DNA of 64,000 nucleotides from RGIG3159 sp034927685 (GTDB taxonomy: Bacteria; Bacillota; Clostridia; Oscillospirales; Oscillospiraceae). The DNA lies in NCBI GenBank assembly GCA_034927685.1, contig JAYFPO010000016.1, positions 1-64,000 of the forward strand, given 5' to 3'. The notes under the pieces were generated by a model. That model was not told the DNA's origin. It worked only from the letters and a program-made list of their open reading frames with translations, and searched no databases. Position numbers and translations under genes: made by a program. Below, in pieces: positions 8,107 through 16,305 of this stretch. Position 1 is the stretch's first letter, and the number at the start of each line of letters is the position of its first letter.

Positions 8107-8210
8107 AAAAAAACGCTGTCGTTCTGAGACCACCGGGCCAAAAAACTTTCCTTGAACCAATCGGAGAGACGGAAAGAATTGCCCGGTGCGCACGGAACGG
8201 CAGCGTTTTT
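8107..8210 (+). repeat. Nested hairpin element, probably also the xdh terminator
   Basis: Three inverted repeats are nested: outer arms 8107-8124 and 8195-8210 (core ACGCTGTCGTTC against GAACGGCAGCGT), middle CACCGGGC 8131-8138 with GCCCGGTG 8181-8188, and inner CTTTCC 8146-8151 with GGAAAG 8171-8176. A T5 run closes the outer arm, so it can terminate xdh transcription. The CTGTCGTTCTGAG core resembles the elements at 24705 and 36887, suggesting a dispersed REP-like family. Confidence 0.6.
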
Positions 8211-8335
8211 ATGAGATAATGCTAAAAACAGGAGAAATCAGGAGGAAACAATAGGAAAAGAAAGAAAATCATGGGATATATTTTTGTAGTCTTCATTTTT
8301 GCTTGAAAATGATAAAAAAAACAAAAATTTTCCTC

Positions 8336-8399
8336 TTGCGCATTTGACACATCTGGCTTATTATATTCCATGTTAGCACTCCGGATATTTGAGTGCTAA
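8336..8399 (+). promoter_or_regulatory. groESL promoter with perfect CIRCE operator
   Basis: TTAGCACTC (8373-8381), nine bases, then GAGTGCTAA (8391-8399) is an exact CIRCE element, the binding site of the heat-shock repressor HrcA. A sigma-A promoter immediately precedes it: TATTAT at 8359-8364 lies 17 bp from TTGCGC at 8336-8341, and a TTGACA is also present at 8344. groESL should therefore be HrcA-repressed and heat-inducible. hrcA itself is not in the window. Confidence 0.95.
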
Positions 8400-8480
8400 A
8401 CCGGAAAAAAGCGCGTTTCGCGCTGGATTCCCCTGTAAATCGTGGGCGACAGCCCGTATGCAATAGGAGGTAATGTTATT

Positions 8481-8750
8481 ATGACACTGAAACCGTTAAG
8501 AGACAATGTGCTGCTGAAGGGCGTTGAGGAAGAAAAAACTTCCGGCGGCCTGATTCTGGCTACCACCAGCAAGGAAAAGCCTGTCATCTCCACCGTCGTG
8601 GCCGTTGGCCCCGGCACAGAGGACGAGCCCATGACCGTCAAAGCCGGACAGAGGGTGGTTGTCAGCAAGTACGCGGGCAACGAGATCAAGCTGGATGGCG
8701 AAACCTATTCCATCGTGAAGGTTTCCGATGTTCTGGCCGTTGTAGAATAA
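8481..8750 (+). CDS. groES: Co-chaperonin GroES
   Basis: The 10-kDa co-chaperonin (89 residues) that caps GroEL during ATP-driven folding. The sequence begins MTLKPLRDNVLLKGVEEE, followed by the mobile-loop segment KTSGGLILATTSKEKP and the conserved VVAVGPGT and GQRVVVSKYAGNEIKLDGE blocks. The length is normal. The ATG at 8481 has AGGAGG upstream; an earlier in-frame Met at 8442 has no RBS and would give an atypical N-terminus. groEL follows after 15 bases. CIRCE control is visible upstream. Confidence 0.97.
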   Translation: MTLKPLRDNVLLKGVEEEKTSGGLILATTSKEKPVISTVVAVGPGTEDEPMTVKAGQRVVVSKYAGNEIKLDGETYSIVKVSDVLAVVE

Positions 8751-8765
8751 GGAGGAAACAAGGTT

Positions 8766-10406
8766 ATGGCAAAGCAGATTATTTACGGTGATGAGGCCCG
8801 CAAGGCCCTGCAAACCGGGATTGACAAGCTGTCCGACACCGTTAAGGTGACGCTGGGGCCCAAGGGCCGCAATGTGGTTCTGGGCAAAAAGTTTGGCGCG
8901 CCCCTGATTACCAACGATGGCGTGACCATCGCCAAGGACATTGACCTGGAGGACGCCTACGAGAATATGGGTGCGCAGCTGGTCCGCGAAGTTGCCACCA
9001 AGACCAACGATGTGGCCGGCGACGGCACCACCACGGCGATTCTGTTGGCGCAGGCGATCATCCACGAGGGACTGAAGAACGTCACGGCCGGCGCCAACCC
9101 CATGGTCATGCGCAAGGGCATTGAAAAGGCCGTCGAGGTGACTGTGGCCACCATCAAGCAGAATTCCCAGGCGATCAAGGGCTCCGACGACATCGCCAGA
9201 GTCGGCGCGATTTCCTCCGGCGACGAGGAAGTCGGCAAGCTGATTGCCGAGGCTATGGATCAGGTCTCCGCCGAAGGCGTCATCACCATCGAGGAGAGCA
9301 AGACCGCCGAGACCGGTCTGGAAGTCGTCGAGGGCATGCAGTTCGACCGCGGCTATATCTCCCCCTATATGATTACCGATACTGAGAAGATGGAGGCCGT
9401 CATTGACGATCCCTACATTCTGATTACCGATAAGAAGATCTCCGTCATTCAGGAGATTCTGCCTCTGCTGGAGCAGCTCGTCAAGACCGGCAAGAAGTTG
9501 GTCATCATCGCCGAGGACGTCGAGGGCGACGCTCTGGCCACGCTGCTGGTCAACCGTCTCCGCGGCAACTTCACCTGCGTTTGCGTCAAGGCCCCCGGCT
9601 TCGGCGACCGCAGAAAGGAAATGCTGCACGATATCGCCGTCCTGACCGGCGGCACCGTGATCTCCTCCGAGCTCAATATGGACTTGAATGAAGCGCAGAT
9701 CGAAGATTTGGGCCGTGCCCGTCAGATCCGCGTGACCAAGGACAACACCGTCATCGTCGACGGCATGGGCGAACCCGAGTCCATCAAGGCACGGGCCCAT
9801 GAGATCAAGGCAGCCATCGAGGTTACGACCTCCGATTACGATAAGGAAAAGCTGCAGGAGCGCTATGCCAAGATGGTCGGCGGCGTCGCGGTGATCCGCG
9901 TCGGCGCGCAGACCGAGGTTGCCATGAAGGAGCAGAAGCTCCGCGTGGAGGATGCGCTGAACGCCACCAGAGCAGCCGTTGAGGAAGGCATCGTCGCAGG
10001 CGGCGGCACGGCCTATGTCAACGCGATTCCCGCCGTGGAAAAGCTGATCGCCCGTCTGAGCGGCGACGAAAAGACCGGCGCGCAGATCATTGCCAAGGTT
10101 CTGGAGACTCCGATCCGTCAGATCGCCGAGAACGCCGGCGTGGATGGCTCCGTGGTCTTCGAGAAGATCCGCACCAGCCGCAAGCTGGGCTATGGCTTCG
10201 ACGCCTACAATGAGAAGTACGTCGACATGGTCTCCAGCGGCATCGTGGACCCGACCAAGGTCACGAGAACCGCGCTGGAGAACGCAGCCAGCATCTGCGC
10301 CTGCGTCCTGACCACCGAGAGCCTGGTCGTCGACAAGCCGGATCCGCAGGCGGACGCCGCCATGGCGGCGGCTTCGCAGGGCGGCATGGGCGGCGGCATG
10401 TATTAA
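8766..10406 (+). CDS. groEL: Chaperonin GroEL
   Basis: The 60-kDa chaperonin, 546 residues. Diagnostic segments are TLGPKGRNVVLGKKFGAP, the ATP-site motif NDVAGDGTTTA, ALNATRAAVEEGIVAGGG, and the glycine/methionine-rich C-terminal tail GGMGGGMY. The length and tail are canonical and no break is seen. The RBS AAGGAGG precedes the ATG. It forms the usual bicistronic unit with groES and ends in a strong terminator. Strong codon bias here creates a long antisense open frame that is not a gene. Confidence 0.98.
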   Translation: MAKQIIYGDEARKALQTGIDKLSDTVKVTLGPKGRNVVLGKKFGAPLITNDGVTIAKDIDLEDAYENMGAQLVREVATKTNDVAGDGTTTAILLAQAIIHEGLKNVTAGANPMVMRKGIEKAVEVTVATIKQNSQAIKGSDDIARVGAISSGDEEVGKLIAEAMDQVSAEGVITIEESKTAETGLEVVEGMQFDRGYISPYMITDTEKMEAVIDDPYILITDKKISVIQEILPLLEQLVKTGKKLVIIAEDVEGDALATLLVNRLRGNFTCVCVKAPGFGDRRKEMLHDIAVLTGGTVISSELNMDLNEAQIEDLGRARQIRVTKDNTVIVDGMGEPESIKARAHEIKAAIEVTTSDYDKEKLQERYAKMVGGVAVIRVGAQTEVAMKEQKLRVEDALNATRAAVEEGIVAGGGTAYVNAIPAVEKLIARLSGDEKTGAQIIAKVLETPIRQIAENAGVDGSVVFEKIRTSRKLGYGFDAYNEKYVDMVSSGIVDPTKVTRTALENAASICACVLTTESLVVDKPDPQADAAMAAASQGGMGGGMY

Positions 10407-10427
10407 TCCGCAGCATTGTAAATCGCA

Positions 10428-10463
10428 CGCAGGCCCTGCCAAACTGGCAGGGCCTGCGTTGTT
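10428..10463 (+). terminator. Terminator of groESL
   Basis: A perfect 13-bp GC-rich stem (10428-10440 and 10446-10458, loop AAACT) is followed by TTGTTT. The next gene, prfC, converges from the other strand; further T-rich sequence at 10471 follows. Confidence 0.85.
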
Positions 10464-10593
10464 TCTTCGCTATTTTTTTGCGCACGCTTTCTCGAGCGCC
10501 AAGTTCCGGATGAAGCGGACGGGTATCCTATCTCATTTTATTGATGGTAGGAAAAAGCTTCCTGAGAACAGAATCCAAAGCCCGCCGGGCGCG

Positions 10594-12192
10594 TCAGCGC
10601 GGCGAACCATTCCCCTCGAGGGCTTCCCGCAGCGTCAGACCAGGATTCTTCCGCAGCGTGAAGTCAATGCTCCATGGGGAGGAGAACACCAGCAGGCTGT
10701 TGCCGCGGTAGTCCTCCAGCAGCTCCACGTCGGAGGAGAGATTCAGGTCGCCGTAAGCACAGGGGGCGGACTGGATAAAGCGGAGCTGCTCGTAGGGCAG
10801 GCCCTCCATTCGCAGGTCCACGCCGTACTCGTTTTTCATGCGGTACTGAAACACGTCGAACTGCAGCGTGCCGACGACGCCGACGATGACCTCCTCCATG
10901 CCGGTGTTCGGCACCTTGAAGATCTGGATGGCGCCCTCCTGGGCGATTTGCTCCGTGCCCTTGATGAATTGCTTGCGCTTCATGGTGTCCATGGGGCTGA
11001 CCCGGGAGAAGTGCTCCGGGGAAAAGGTGGGAATGCCGGCAAATTTGAAGGATTTTCCCGGCGCGGTGATGGTGTCGCCGATGGAGAAGATGCCGGGGTC
11101 AAAGACGCCGATGATATCCCCGGCGTAGGCCTCATCCACAATCTCGCGCTCCTGGGCCATGAGCTGCTGCGGCTGGCTCAGACGCATTTTTTTGTTCCCC
11201 TGGACGTGGAACACCTCCGCGTCCCGCTCGAATTTTCCGGAGCAGATGCGCAGAAAAGCCAGACGGTCCCGGTGGGCCTTGTTCATATTGGCCTGGATTT
11301 TAAAGACAAAAGCCGAAAAATCCGGGTCGTAGATGTCGATGAGTCCGCAGTCCGCCGTCCGGGGCATGGGAGCGGGGGTCATGCGGAGAAAGTCCTCCAG
11401 AAAGGGTTCGACGCCAAAGTTGGTCAGCGCGGAGCCGAAAAACACGGGGGAGAGAACGCCGTCGCGCACCTCGTCCATATGGAATTCCCGGCCTGCGCCC
11501 AGCAACTCGACGTCTTCCGCGAGCTGCCGCGCGCGGCGCTCGCCAAGGAGCGCGTCCACCTGCGGATCACCCAGTTCCACCTCCAGCTTATCCACCCGGT
11601 TCTTGCCGGAAACGCCGGAAAAGAACTCAATGCGCCGCTTTTCCCGGTTATAGATGCCCTGGAACTCCTTGCCGGAGCCGATGGGCCAGTTGACGGCGTA
11701 GGTTTCGATGCCAAGCTCGCCTTCCAGCTCGCTCAGCAGATCAAAAGGGTCCTTCGTGTCCCGATCCATCTTGTTGATAAAAGTGAAAATCGGAATGTGC
11801 CGCATCGCGCACACCTTGAAGAGTTTCCTCGTCTGGGTCTCGACGCCCTTGCTGCCGTCGATGACCATGACGGCGGAGTCGGCGGCCATCAGGGTCCGGT
11901 AAGTGTCCTCAGAGAAGTCCTGGTGGCCCGGCGTGTCCAGAATGTTGATGCAGTAGCCCTCGTACTGGAACTGCATGACGGAGGAGGTGACGGAGATGCC
12001 GCGCTGTTTCTCAATCTCCATCCAGTCGGAGACCGCCGCGCGGGAATTTTTCTTGCCCTTGACAGAGCCCGCCTGGGCGATTGCTCCGCCGTAGAGAAGG
12101 AATTTTTCGGTCAGGGTGGTTTTGCCGGCGTCGGGGTGCGAGATGATCGCAAAGGTTCGGCGCCGTCTGATTTCTTCCTGCAGAGATGCCAT
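10594..12192 (-). CDS. prfC: Peptide chain release factor 3
   Basis: A translational GTPase of 532 residues, which recycles RF1/RF2 from the ribosome after termination. The G-domain motifs are SHPDAGKTTLTEK (P-loop), the RF3-typical segment GSVKGKKNSRAAVSDWMEIE, RGISVTSSVMQF, DTPGHQDFSEDTYR and NKMDRD. The rest matches RF3 rather than EF-G in order and length. The ATG at 12192 is preceded by GGAGG with 7 bases spacing; 27 further codons upstream are open but lie in the leader hairpin. The gene stands alone and faces groESL tail to tail. Confidence 0.95.
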   Translation of the reverse strand: MASLQEEIRRRRTFAIISHPDAGKTTLTEKFLLYGGAIAQAGSVKGKKNSRAAVSDWMEIEKQRGISVTSSVMQFQYEGYCINILDTPGHQDFSEDTYRTLMAADSAVMVIDGSKGVETQTRKLFKVCAMRHIPIFTFINKMDRDTKDPFDLLSELEGELGIETYAVNWPIGSGKEFQGIYNREKRRIEFFSGVSGKNRVDKLEVELGDPQVDALLGERRARQLAEDVELLGAGREFHMDEVRDGVLSPVFFGSALTNFGVEPFLEDFLRMTPAPMPRTADCGLIDIYDPDFSAFVFKIQANMNKAHRDRLAFLRICSGKFERDAEVFHVQGNKKMRLSQPQQLMAQEREIVDEAYAGDIIGVFDPGIFSIGDTITAPGKSFKFAGIPTFSPEHFSRVSPMDTMKRKQFIKGTEQIAQEGAIQIFKVPNTGMEEVIVGVVGTLQFDVFQYRMKNEYGVDLRMEGLPYEQLRFIQSAPCAYGDLNLSSDVELLEDYRGNSLLVFSSPWSIDFTLRKNPGLTLREALEGNGSPR

Positions 12193-12218
12193 GTATTGTC
12201 CTCCAGATGGTAACGGGA

Positions 12219-12292
12219 GATCCGGCGGCAGCCGCCGGATCCCCGGAATTCGCAAGCGAAACAAGTTTACCACAGAAAAGCGGGATTTACAA
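12219..12292 (-). promoter_or_regulatory. prfC promoter and leader hairpin
   Basis: On the minus strand TTGTAA (12292-12287) and TAAACT (12269-12264) are separated by 17 bp. The leader that follows contains a nearly perfect palindrome (12219-12229 with 12231-12241) just ahead of the ribosome site. The hairpin might influence translation, but it is not part of a recognised regulatory RNA. Confidence 0.55.
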
Positions 12293-12323
12293 GATTTTGT
12301 CCGCGGTTTCCCGGCGTTATTCC

Positions 12324-12352
12324 TTGCAATGTGCGGCGGCGGCTGTTATAAT
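12324..12352 (+). promoter_or_regulatory. Promoter for the small membrane protein gene
   Basis: TTGCAA (12324-12329), a 17-bp spacer and TATAAT (12347-12352) form a good sigma-A promoter 30 bases ahead of the start codon. Confidence 0.7.
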
Positions 12353-12381
12353 GACAAAAACAAAGACCGGGAGGCGGCGCG

Positions 12382-12735
12382 ATGGATTCAATGTTCTTTT
12401 TTGTGGATGTGCTGGTGCTGGCGTTCGGCGCCTATGTGCTCTATGGCTGGTGGAAGCTGCGGAAGGCAGGTGGCCTGATCGACAGTAAGCTGATCTATCC
12501 GAACGGGTGCAGCGCGGACAACTGCCGGGACCCGGAGGGATTTTATGTCTACATCCTGCCGCGGTTTCTGCTCCTTGGCATCTTCACGTTTCTGGACGGC
12601 CTCGTGACCGTGCTGAACGACCAGCTGTCTTTTTTGCCTGGGCTGGCGTCGATCCTGTTGAGCGCGCTGTTTTTGGCGTTTATTGTCTATTACGGCGTCA
12701 TTATCTCCAAATCCTACCACCGCTTTTTTCAGTAA
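12382..12735 (+). CDS. Small integral membrane protein of unknown function
   Basis: A 117-residue protein with an N-terminal transmembrane helix (about residues 4-23), a hydrophilic segment with two Cys (NGCSADNCRDPEG, about 42-54) and two further hydrophobic stretches (about 60-80 and 88-110). No enzymatic motif is recognisable. The ATG at 12382 follows GGGAGGC. It has its own promoter and lies between prfC and the glycine riboswitch, with no evident link to either. I cannot assign a function; the paired cysteines near the membrane are its only distinctive mark. Confidence 0.7.
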   Translation: MDSMFFFVDVLVLAFGAYVLYGWWKLRKAGGLIDSKLIYPNGCSADNCRDPEGFYVYILPRFLLLGIFTFLDGLVTVLNDQLSFLPGLASILLSALFLAFIVYYGVIISKSYHRFFQ

Positions 12736-12798
12736 TTGGAAAAACCTCCAAAAGCTTGTGCCCAGTTCTGGAGAAAAAAACAAAAATAAAATTGCATC

Positions 12799-12826
12799 TT
12801 GCATCGGAGGAAAAAAGTGCTAAACT
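12799..12826 (+). promoter_or_regulatory. Promoter of the glycine riboswitch-gcv operon
   Basis: TTGCAT (12799-12804), a 16-bp spacer and TAAACT (12821-12826) would start transcription near 12833, just ahead of the riboswitch. Confidence 0.55.
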
Positions 12827-12879
12827 GAAAGTACGGGTGGCGCTCGATCCTTTGCGGACGAGATATTCCCGACAATTTC

Positions 12880-13055
12880 ATATGGATCCGGATGAAGATT
12901 CCAGGAGAGAGCACGATTCGTGCCGCCGAAGGAGCTTACGCAGATAACTCTCAGGTAAAAGGACTGGAACCGGACGGGTCTCCGGAAAGTCTCAACAGAG
13001 ACACCGAAGAAGCAATTCCGTGTTTCGCCACGGGAGAATCTTTCAGGTAACAAGA
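12880..13055 (+). promoter_or_regulatory. Tandem glycine riboswitch
   Basis: Two glycine aptamers sit head to tail. The first, about 12895-12975, shows CCAGGAGAGAGC, GCCGAAGGAGC and AACTCTCAGGTAAAAGGAC. The second, about 12976-13053, shows GGGTCTCCGGAAAGTCTC, ACACCGAAGAAGC and AATCTTTCAGGTAACAAGAC. These are the conserved gcvT-motif sequences, and the short linker fits cooperative tandem forms. The genes downstream degrade glycine, so the switch is expected to turn expression on when glycine is abundant. Confidence 0.95.
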
Positions 13056-13088
13056 CGGGGTGCGCCGTAGGGGCGTGCGCCGTCTTTT
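13053..13088 (+). terminator. Expression-platform hairpin of the glycine riboswitch
   Basis: GACGG and CCGTC close an imperfect GC-rich hairpin (about 13053-13084) followed by TTTT, directly after the P1 strand of aptamer 2. This fits a riboswitch terminator released on glycine binding. The stem has internal mismatches, so the fold is less certain than the aptamers. Confidence 0.6.
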
Positions 13089-13133
13089 GCGTTCCTGCGG
13101 AGATCATCGACGGACGAGCAAGGAGGAAACAGC

Positions 13134-15788
13134 ATGAGTGAACTAAAACGAACCATTCTTTTTGATGCGCATGTTGCCGCTGGCGCGACCATGGTGGATT
13201 TCGGCGGTTGGGACATGCCCATCCAGTACCCCAATGGAATTCTTTCCGAGCATCTCTATTGCCGCAGCCGGTGCGGCATCTTCGACGTGTCCCATATGGG
13301 ACGGCTGGACGTCGAGGGACCCGACCAGGTCGCCTTTCTGCAGCACGTTCTCTCCAGCAACGTGCTGGCGCTGGACCTGAATCAGGCCCAGTATGCCATC
13401 ATTCCGGACGAAGCCGGCGGCGCCGTGGATGACGCCTACCTCTACCGCTTTGAGGAGGGCAAGTACTTCCTGGTCATCAACGCGGGCAACATCGACAAGG
13501 ATCTCGAGCATCTGTACCGGGAGGCAAAAAACTATCGGGTGACGATCACGAACGTCTCCGACCGGTACGCCGCCATCGCGGTGCAGGGACCCGAGAGCCG
13601 GAGCATTCTGAAAATCATGAGCGGCGGCCGGGAGCTGACCGATGAAAATGTTAAAAACGCACTGAACACACTGGAGCTGGACGGCAGGACGGTCCGGGTG
13701 GCCAAGACCGGCTACACCGGCGAACCGCTCGGCTATGAAGTCTACTGCAACGCGGAGGACGCCCGCTACTTCTGGGACCGCCTGATCTCCCTGGGCGCGC
13801 GGCCCACGGCGCTGGGCGCGCGGGATACGCTGCGTATGGAAGCGGCGCTGCCGCTCTATGGCCATGAGATGGGCGAGTGCCGCCTCGGCGGCGAGATCCC
13901 CGTCTACGCCGTGCCGCTGGCCAAGTTTGCCGTGTCGTTTGCCGAGGCCAAGGGCGACTTTGTGGGCCGGGCGGCGCTTCTCCGGCAGTTTGAGGCCTTC
14001 AAAAAGATTATGAACCGGGACTATTCGTCCATCGAAGATCTGCCCTACCGGATTCAGCCCATTTGCCTGCTGGGCAAGGGCGTGCTCCGCGCGGGCTGCG
14101 ACGTCTACGACGCGCGCACCGGCGAGCTGATCGGCTATGTCACCTCCGGCACCATGATTCCCTACTACGAGACCGAGGGCACCGGCCTTCTGTCGAAGAT
14201 CACGGAGAATACCGGCAAGCGCTCGATCGGCATGGCATACATGAAGTCGAATGTGGTGACGGAGTTCGAGATCGAAGTGGATATTCGCGGCAAGCGGGTG
14301 CAGGGCGTGGTTCCGGCGTGCCATATGCGGGCCGACGCGCCTCCCTATACCAGGCCGATCCTCTACAAACCGGCGGAAGTCAAACCGGCCAGCCAGGTCA
14401 GCAAGTACCTGCAATGCGCCGCCGCACTGGTGGAAAAGACAAAGGAAAACCACGTCTGGCGGCAGGAGCGCTGCATCAACCTGATCCCGTCCGAGATGAC
14501 GCCCTCCCGGGCCACCCGGCTGCTCTACTCCTCCGACCCGGCCTTCCGGTATGCGGAGCACAAGAAGCAGAAGGCGTTTTACGACGAGGAAATCTTCTAT
14601 TACCAGGGCACCAAATTCATCGGCGAGGTGGAGGATCTGCTGGTTGCGGAGATGAAGAAGTATCTGTGCTGCACCCAGGTGGAAACCCGCTGCACCTCCG
14701 GTCAGATGTCCAACACCGCGGTGTTTTCCGCCATGATGGACTTCAAGAACCGTGTGGACCGCAAGAGCCAGCCACAGCGGCTCGGCTGGGTCATGAACAA
14801 CCACATCGTCCGCGGCGGTCACCTGTCCGCCCAGCCCATGGGCGCGTTCCACGATTACATTGCCGTGGACCCCGTGACGGAGAAGCAGATGGTGGTCAAC
14901 TTCCCGGTCTGCGTCGACAATCCCTACCGGCTGGACGTGGAAGCTGCGAAAAAACTGATCGATCAGTATCGGCCGGAATTCCTCATCTTCGGCAAATCCA
15001 TGGTGCTCTGCAAGGAGCCTGTGGCGGAGATCCGCAAATTCGTGGACGAAATCGGCCTGCGCACCACCATTATGTACGACATGGCCCATGTGATGGGGCT
15101 TGTCGGCGACTACTTCCAGAAGCCCTTTGAGGAGGGCGCGGAGATTGTCACCGGCTCCACCCACAAGACCTTCTTCGGCCCACAGCGCGGCCTCATCGGC
15201 GTGAACTGGAAGCCGGAGGACCTGAAATGGGGACTCTGGGAGACCATCGAGACCAGAACCTTCCCCGGCAGCGTCTCCAATCACCATCTTGGCACCCTGC
15301 TGGGACAGCTGATGGCGGCCTATGAGATGAACGCGTTCAAGGATGAGTACCAGAAAAACGTCATTGAAAACGCCAAGCATTTCGCGCGCTGCCTGAAGGC
15401 GGAGGGGCTGGACGTGGCCGGCGATCCCGCCATGGACTACACGGAGACCCATCAGGTCATCGTCAAGGTCGGCTACAGCCACGGCCCGGAGGTGGCCGAG
15501 CGGCTGGAAGAGAATAACATCATCTGCAACTACCAGGCGACTCCCGAGGAGGAGGGCTTCACCGCCTCCGGCGCGCTTCGGCTGGGCGTTTCCGAGATGA
15601 CGCGATTCGGCTTCGGCAAGGACGAATTTGCAAAGCTGGCCGCCCTGATGGCGGCGTGCATCCGCGGCGAGGCGGTCGGCGAGGACGTCGCGCGGCTCCG
15701 CGCGGGCTATACCGAGATGAAGTACTGCTTCTCCGACCGCGACCTGGACGGCGCCCTGGAGAACCTCTGCAAGGCCACCGGCCTGTGA
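13134..15788 (+). CDS. gcvT: GcvT-SHMT fusion: aminomethyltransferase joined to a serine hydroxymethyltransferase-like domain
   Basis: A single 884-residue frame with two enzymes. Residues 1 to about 410 are GcvT (T-protein), which moves the aminomethyl group from GcvH to THF: DFGGWDMPIQYP, GIFDVSHMGR and the late GMAYMKSNVVTEFEIEV, with an extra block of about 50 residues before the C-terminal barrel. From about 425 the protein is SHMT-like, with DMAHVMGL and the PLP lysine K678 in GSTHKTFFGPQRG. The SHMT part is divergent: the usual SGSQAN reads TSGQMSN and the GGQGGP loop reads FPGSVSNHH. Together the halves could turn glycine plus methylene-THF into serine in one chain. The start follows AAGGAGG, under glycine riboswitch control. 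I see no frameshift. Confidence 0.9.
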   Translation: MSELKRTILFDAHVAAGATMVDFGGWDMPIQYPNGILSEHLYCRSRCGIFDVSHMGRLDVEGPDQVAFLQHVLSSNVLALDLNQAQYAIIPDEAGGAVDDAYLYRFEEGKYFLVINAGNIDKDLEHLYREAKNYRVTITNVSDRYAAIAVQGPESRSILKIMSGGRELTDENVKNALNTLELDGRTVRVAKTGYTGEPLGYEVYCNAEDARYFWDRLISLGARPTALGARDTLRMEAALPLYGHEMGECRLGGEIPVYAVPLAKFAVSFAEAKGDFVGRAALLRQFEAFKKIMNRDYSSIEDLPYRIQPICLLGKGVLRAGCDVYDARTGELIGYVTSGTMIPYYETEGTGLLSKITENTGKRSIGMAYMKSNVVTEFEIEVDIRGKRVQGVVPACHMRADAPPYTRPILYKPAEVKPASQVSKYLQCAAALVEKTKENHVWRQERCINLIPSEMTPSRATRLLYSSDPAFRYAEHKKQKAFYDEEIFYYQGTKFIGEVEDLLVAEMKKYLCCTQVETRCTSGQMSNTAVFSAMMDFKNRVDRKSQPQRLGWVMNNHIVRGGHLSAQPMGAFHDYIAVDPVTEKQMVVNFPVCVDNPYRLDVEAAKKLIDQYRPEFLIFGKSMVLCKEPVAEIRKFVDEIGLRTTIMYDMAHVMGLVGDYFQKPFEEGAEIVTGSTHKTFFGPQRGLIGVNWKPEDLKWGLWETIETRTFPGSVSNHHLGTLLGQLMAAYEMNAFKDEYQKNVIENAKHFARCLKAEGLDVAGDPAMDYTETHQVIVKVGYSHGPEVAERLEENNIICNYQATPEEEGFTASGALRLGVSEMTRFGFGKDEFAKLAALMAACIRGEAVGEDVARLRAGYTEMKYCFSDRDLDGALENLCKATGL

Positions 15789-15820
15789 GCGGAGCGTTCG
15801 ATCCCGGCGTATCGAAACAC

Positions 15821-15849
15821 TTGCGGAAACCTTGCGTCTGTACTATAAT
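15821..15849 (+). promoter_or_regulatory. Internal promoter ahead of gcvH
   Basis: TTGCGG (15821-15826), a 17-bp spacer and TATAAT (15844-15849) lie in the 136-base gap after the fusion gene, preceded by a small hairpin at 15797-15817 without a T-run. It could drive gcvH-gcvPA-gcvPB independently of the riboswitch. Confidence 0.6.
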
Positions 15850-15924
15850 TCCTGCAGGAGCATACCAGCGGGATGCCGCAGGGACATATGGACATCACAT
15901 CACAACATTTTAAGGAGGTATTTT

Positions 15925-16302
15925 ATGAATTTCCCGAAAGATCTGAAGTACACCAAAGACGACGAATGGGTCAAGATGATTGATGACAAGACCGCGCTCA
16001 TCGGCATCACCGATTACGCACAGGACCAGCTCAACGACATCGTATTCGTAACTCTGCCCGCGGTCGGCGATGAAGTCTCCGCCGACACCCCCTTTGGCGA
16101 CGTGGAGTCGGTCAAAGCGGTTTCCGACCTGGCCTGCCCGGTTTCCGGCGTGATTGCCGAGGTCAACGAAGAGCTGGACGGCTCCCCCGAGCTGCTGAAC
16201 AGCGACCCCTATGGAACCTGGATCATCAAGGTTGAAAACATCACCGCGTTTGCGGATCTGATGGACGCCGATGCCTACGAGGCAAAGACGAAGGAGGGCT
16301 AA
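15925..16302 (+). CDS. gcvH: Glycine cleavage system H protein
   Basis: A 125-residue lipoyl carrier protein that shuttles the aminomethyl intermediate between the P, T and L proteins. The lipoylation motif is GDVESVKAVSD with the modified lysine at K64. The N-terminal KYTKDDEWVK and the C-terminal GTWIIKVE blocks are typical. The ATG at 15925 has TAAGGAGG upstream; upstream in-frame codons lack an RBS. It leads the gcvPA-gcvPB pair by 3 bases. No L protein (dihydrolipoyl dehydrogenase) or lipoate ligase is in the window. Confidence 0.95.
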   Translation: MNFPKDLKYTKDDEWVKMIDDKTALIGITDYAQDQLNDIVFVTLPAVGDEVSADTPFGDVESVKAVSDLACPVSGVIAEVNEELDGSPELLNSDPYGTWIIKVENITAFADLMDADAYEAKTKEG

Positions 16303-16305
16303 CTG

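Noticed and set aside
8496..10442. A 648-codon open frame antisense to groES-groEL
   Set aside because: It mirrors the codon bias of two certain genes, has low-complexity composition rich in Gly, Leu, Asp and His, and lacks an RBS and any family resemblance.
13143..15482. A 779-codon open frame antisense to the GcvT-SHMT gene
   Set aside because: Shadow of a high-GC coding strand; its composition is typical of antisense translation and it has no ribosome site.
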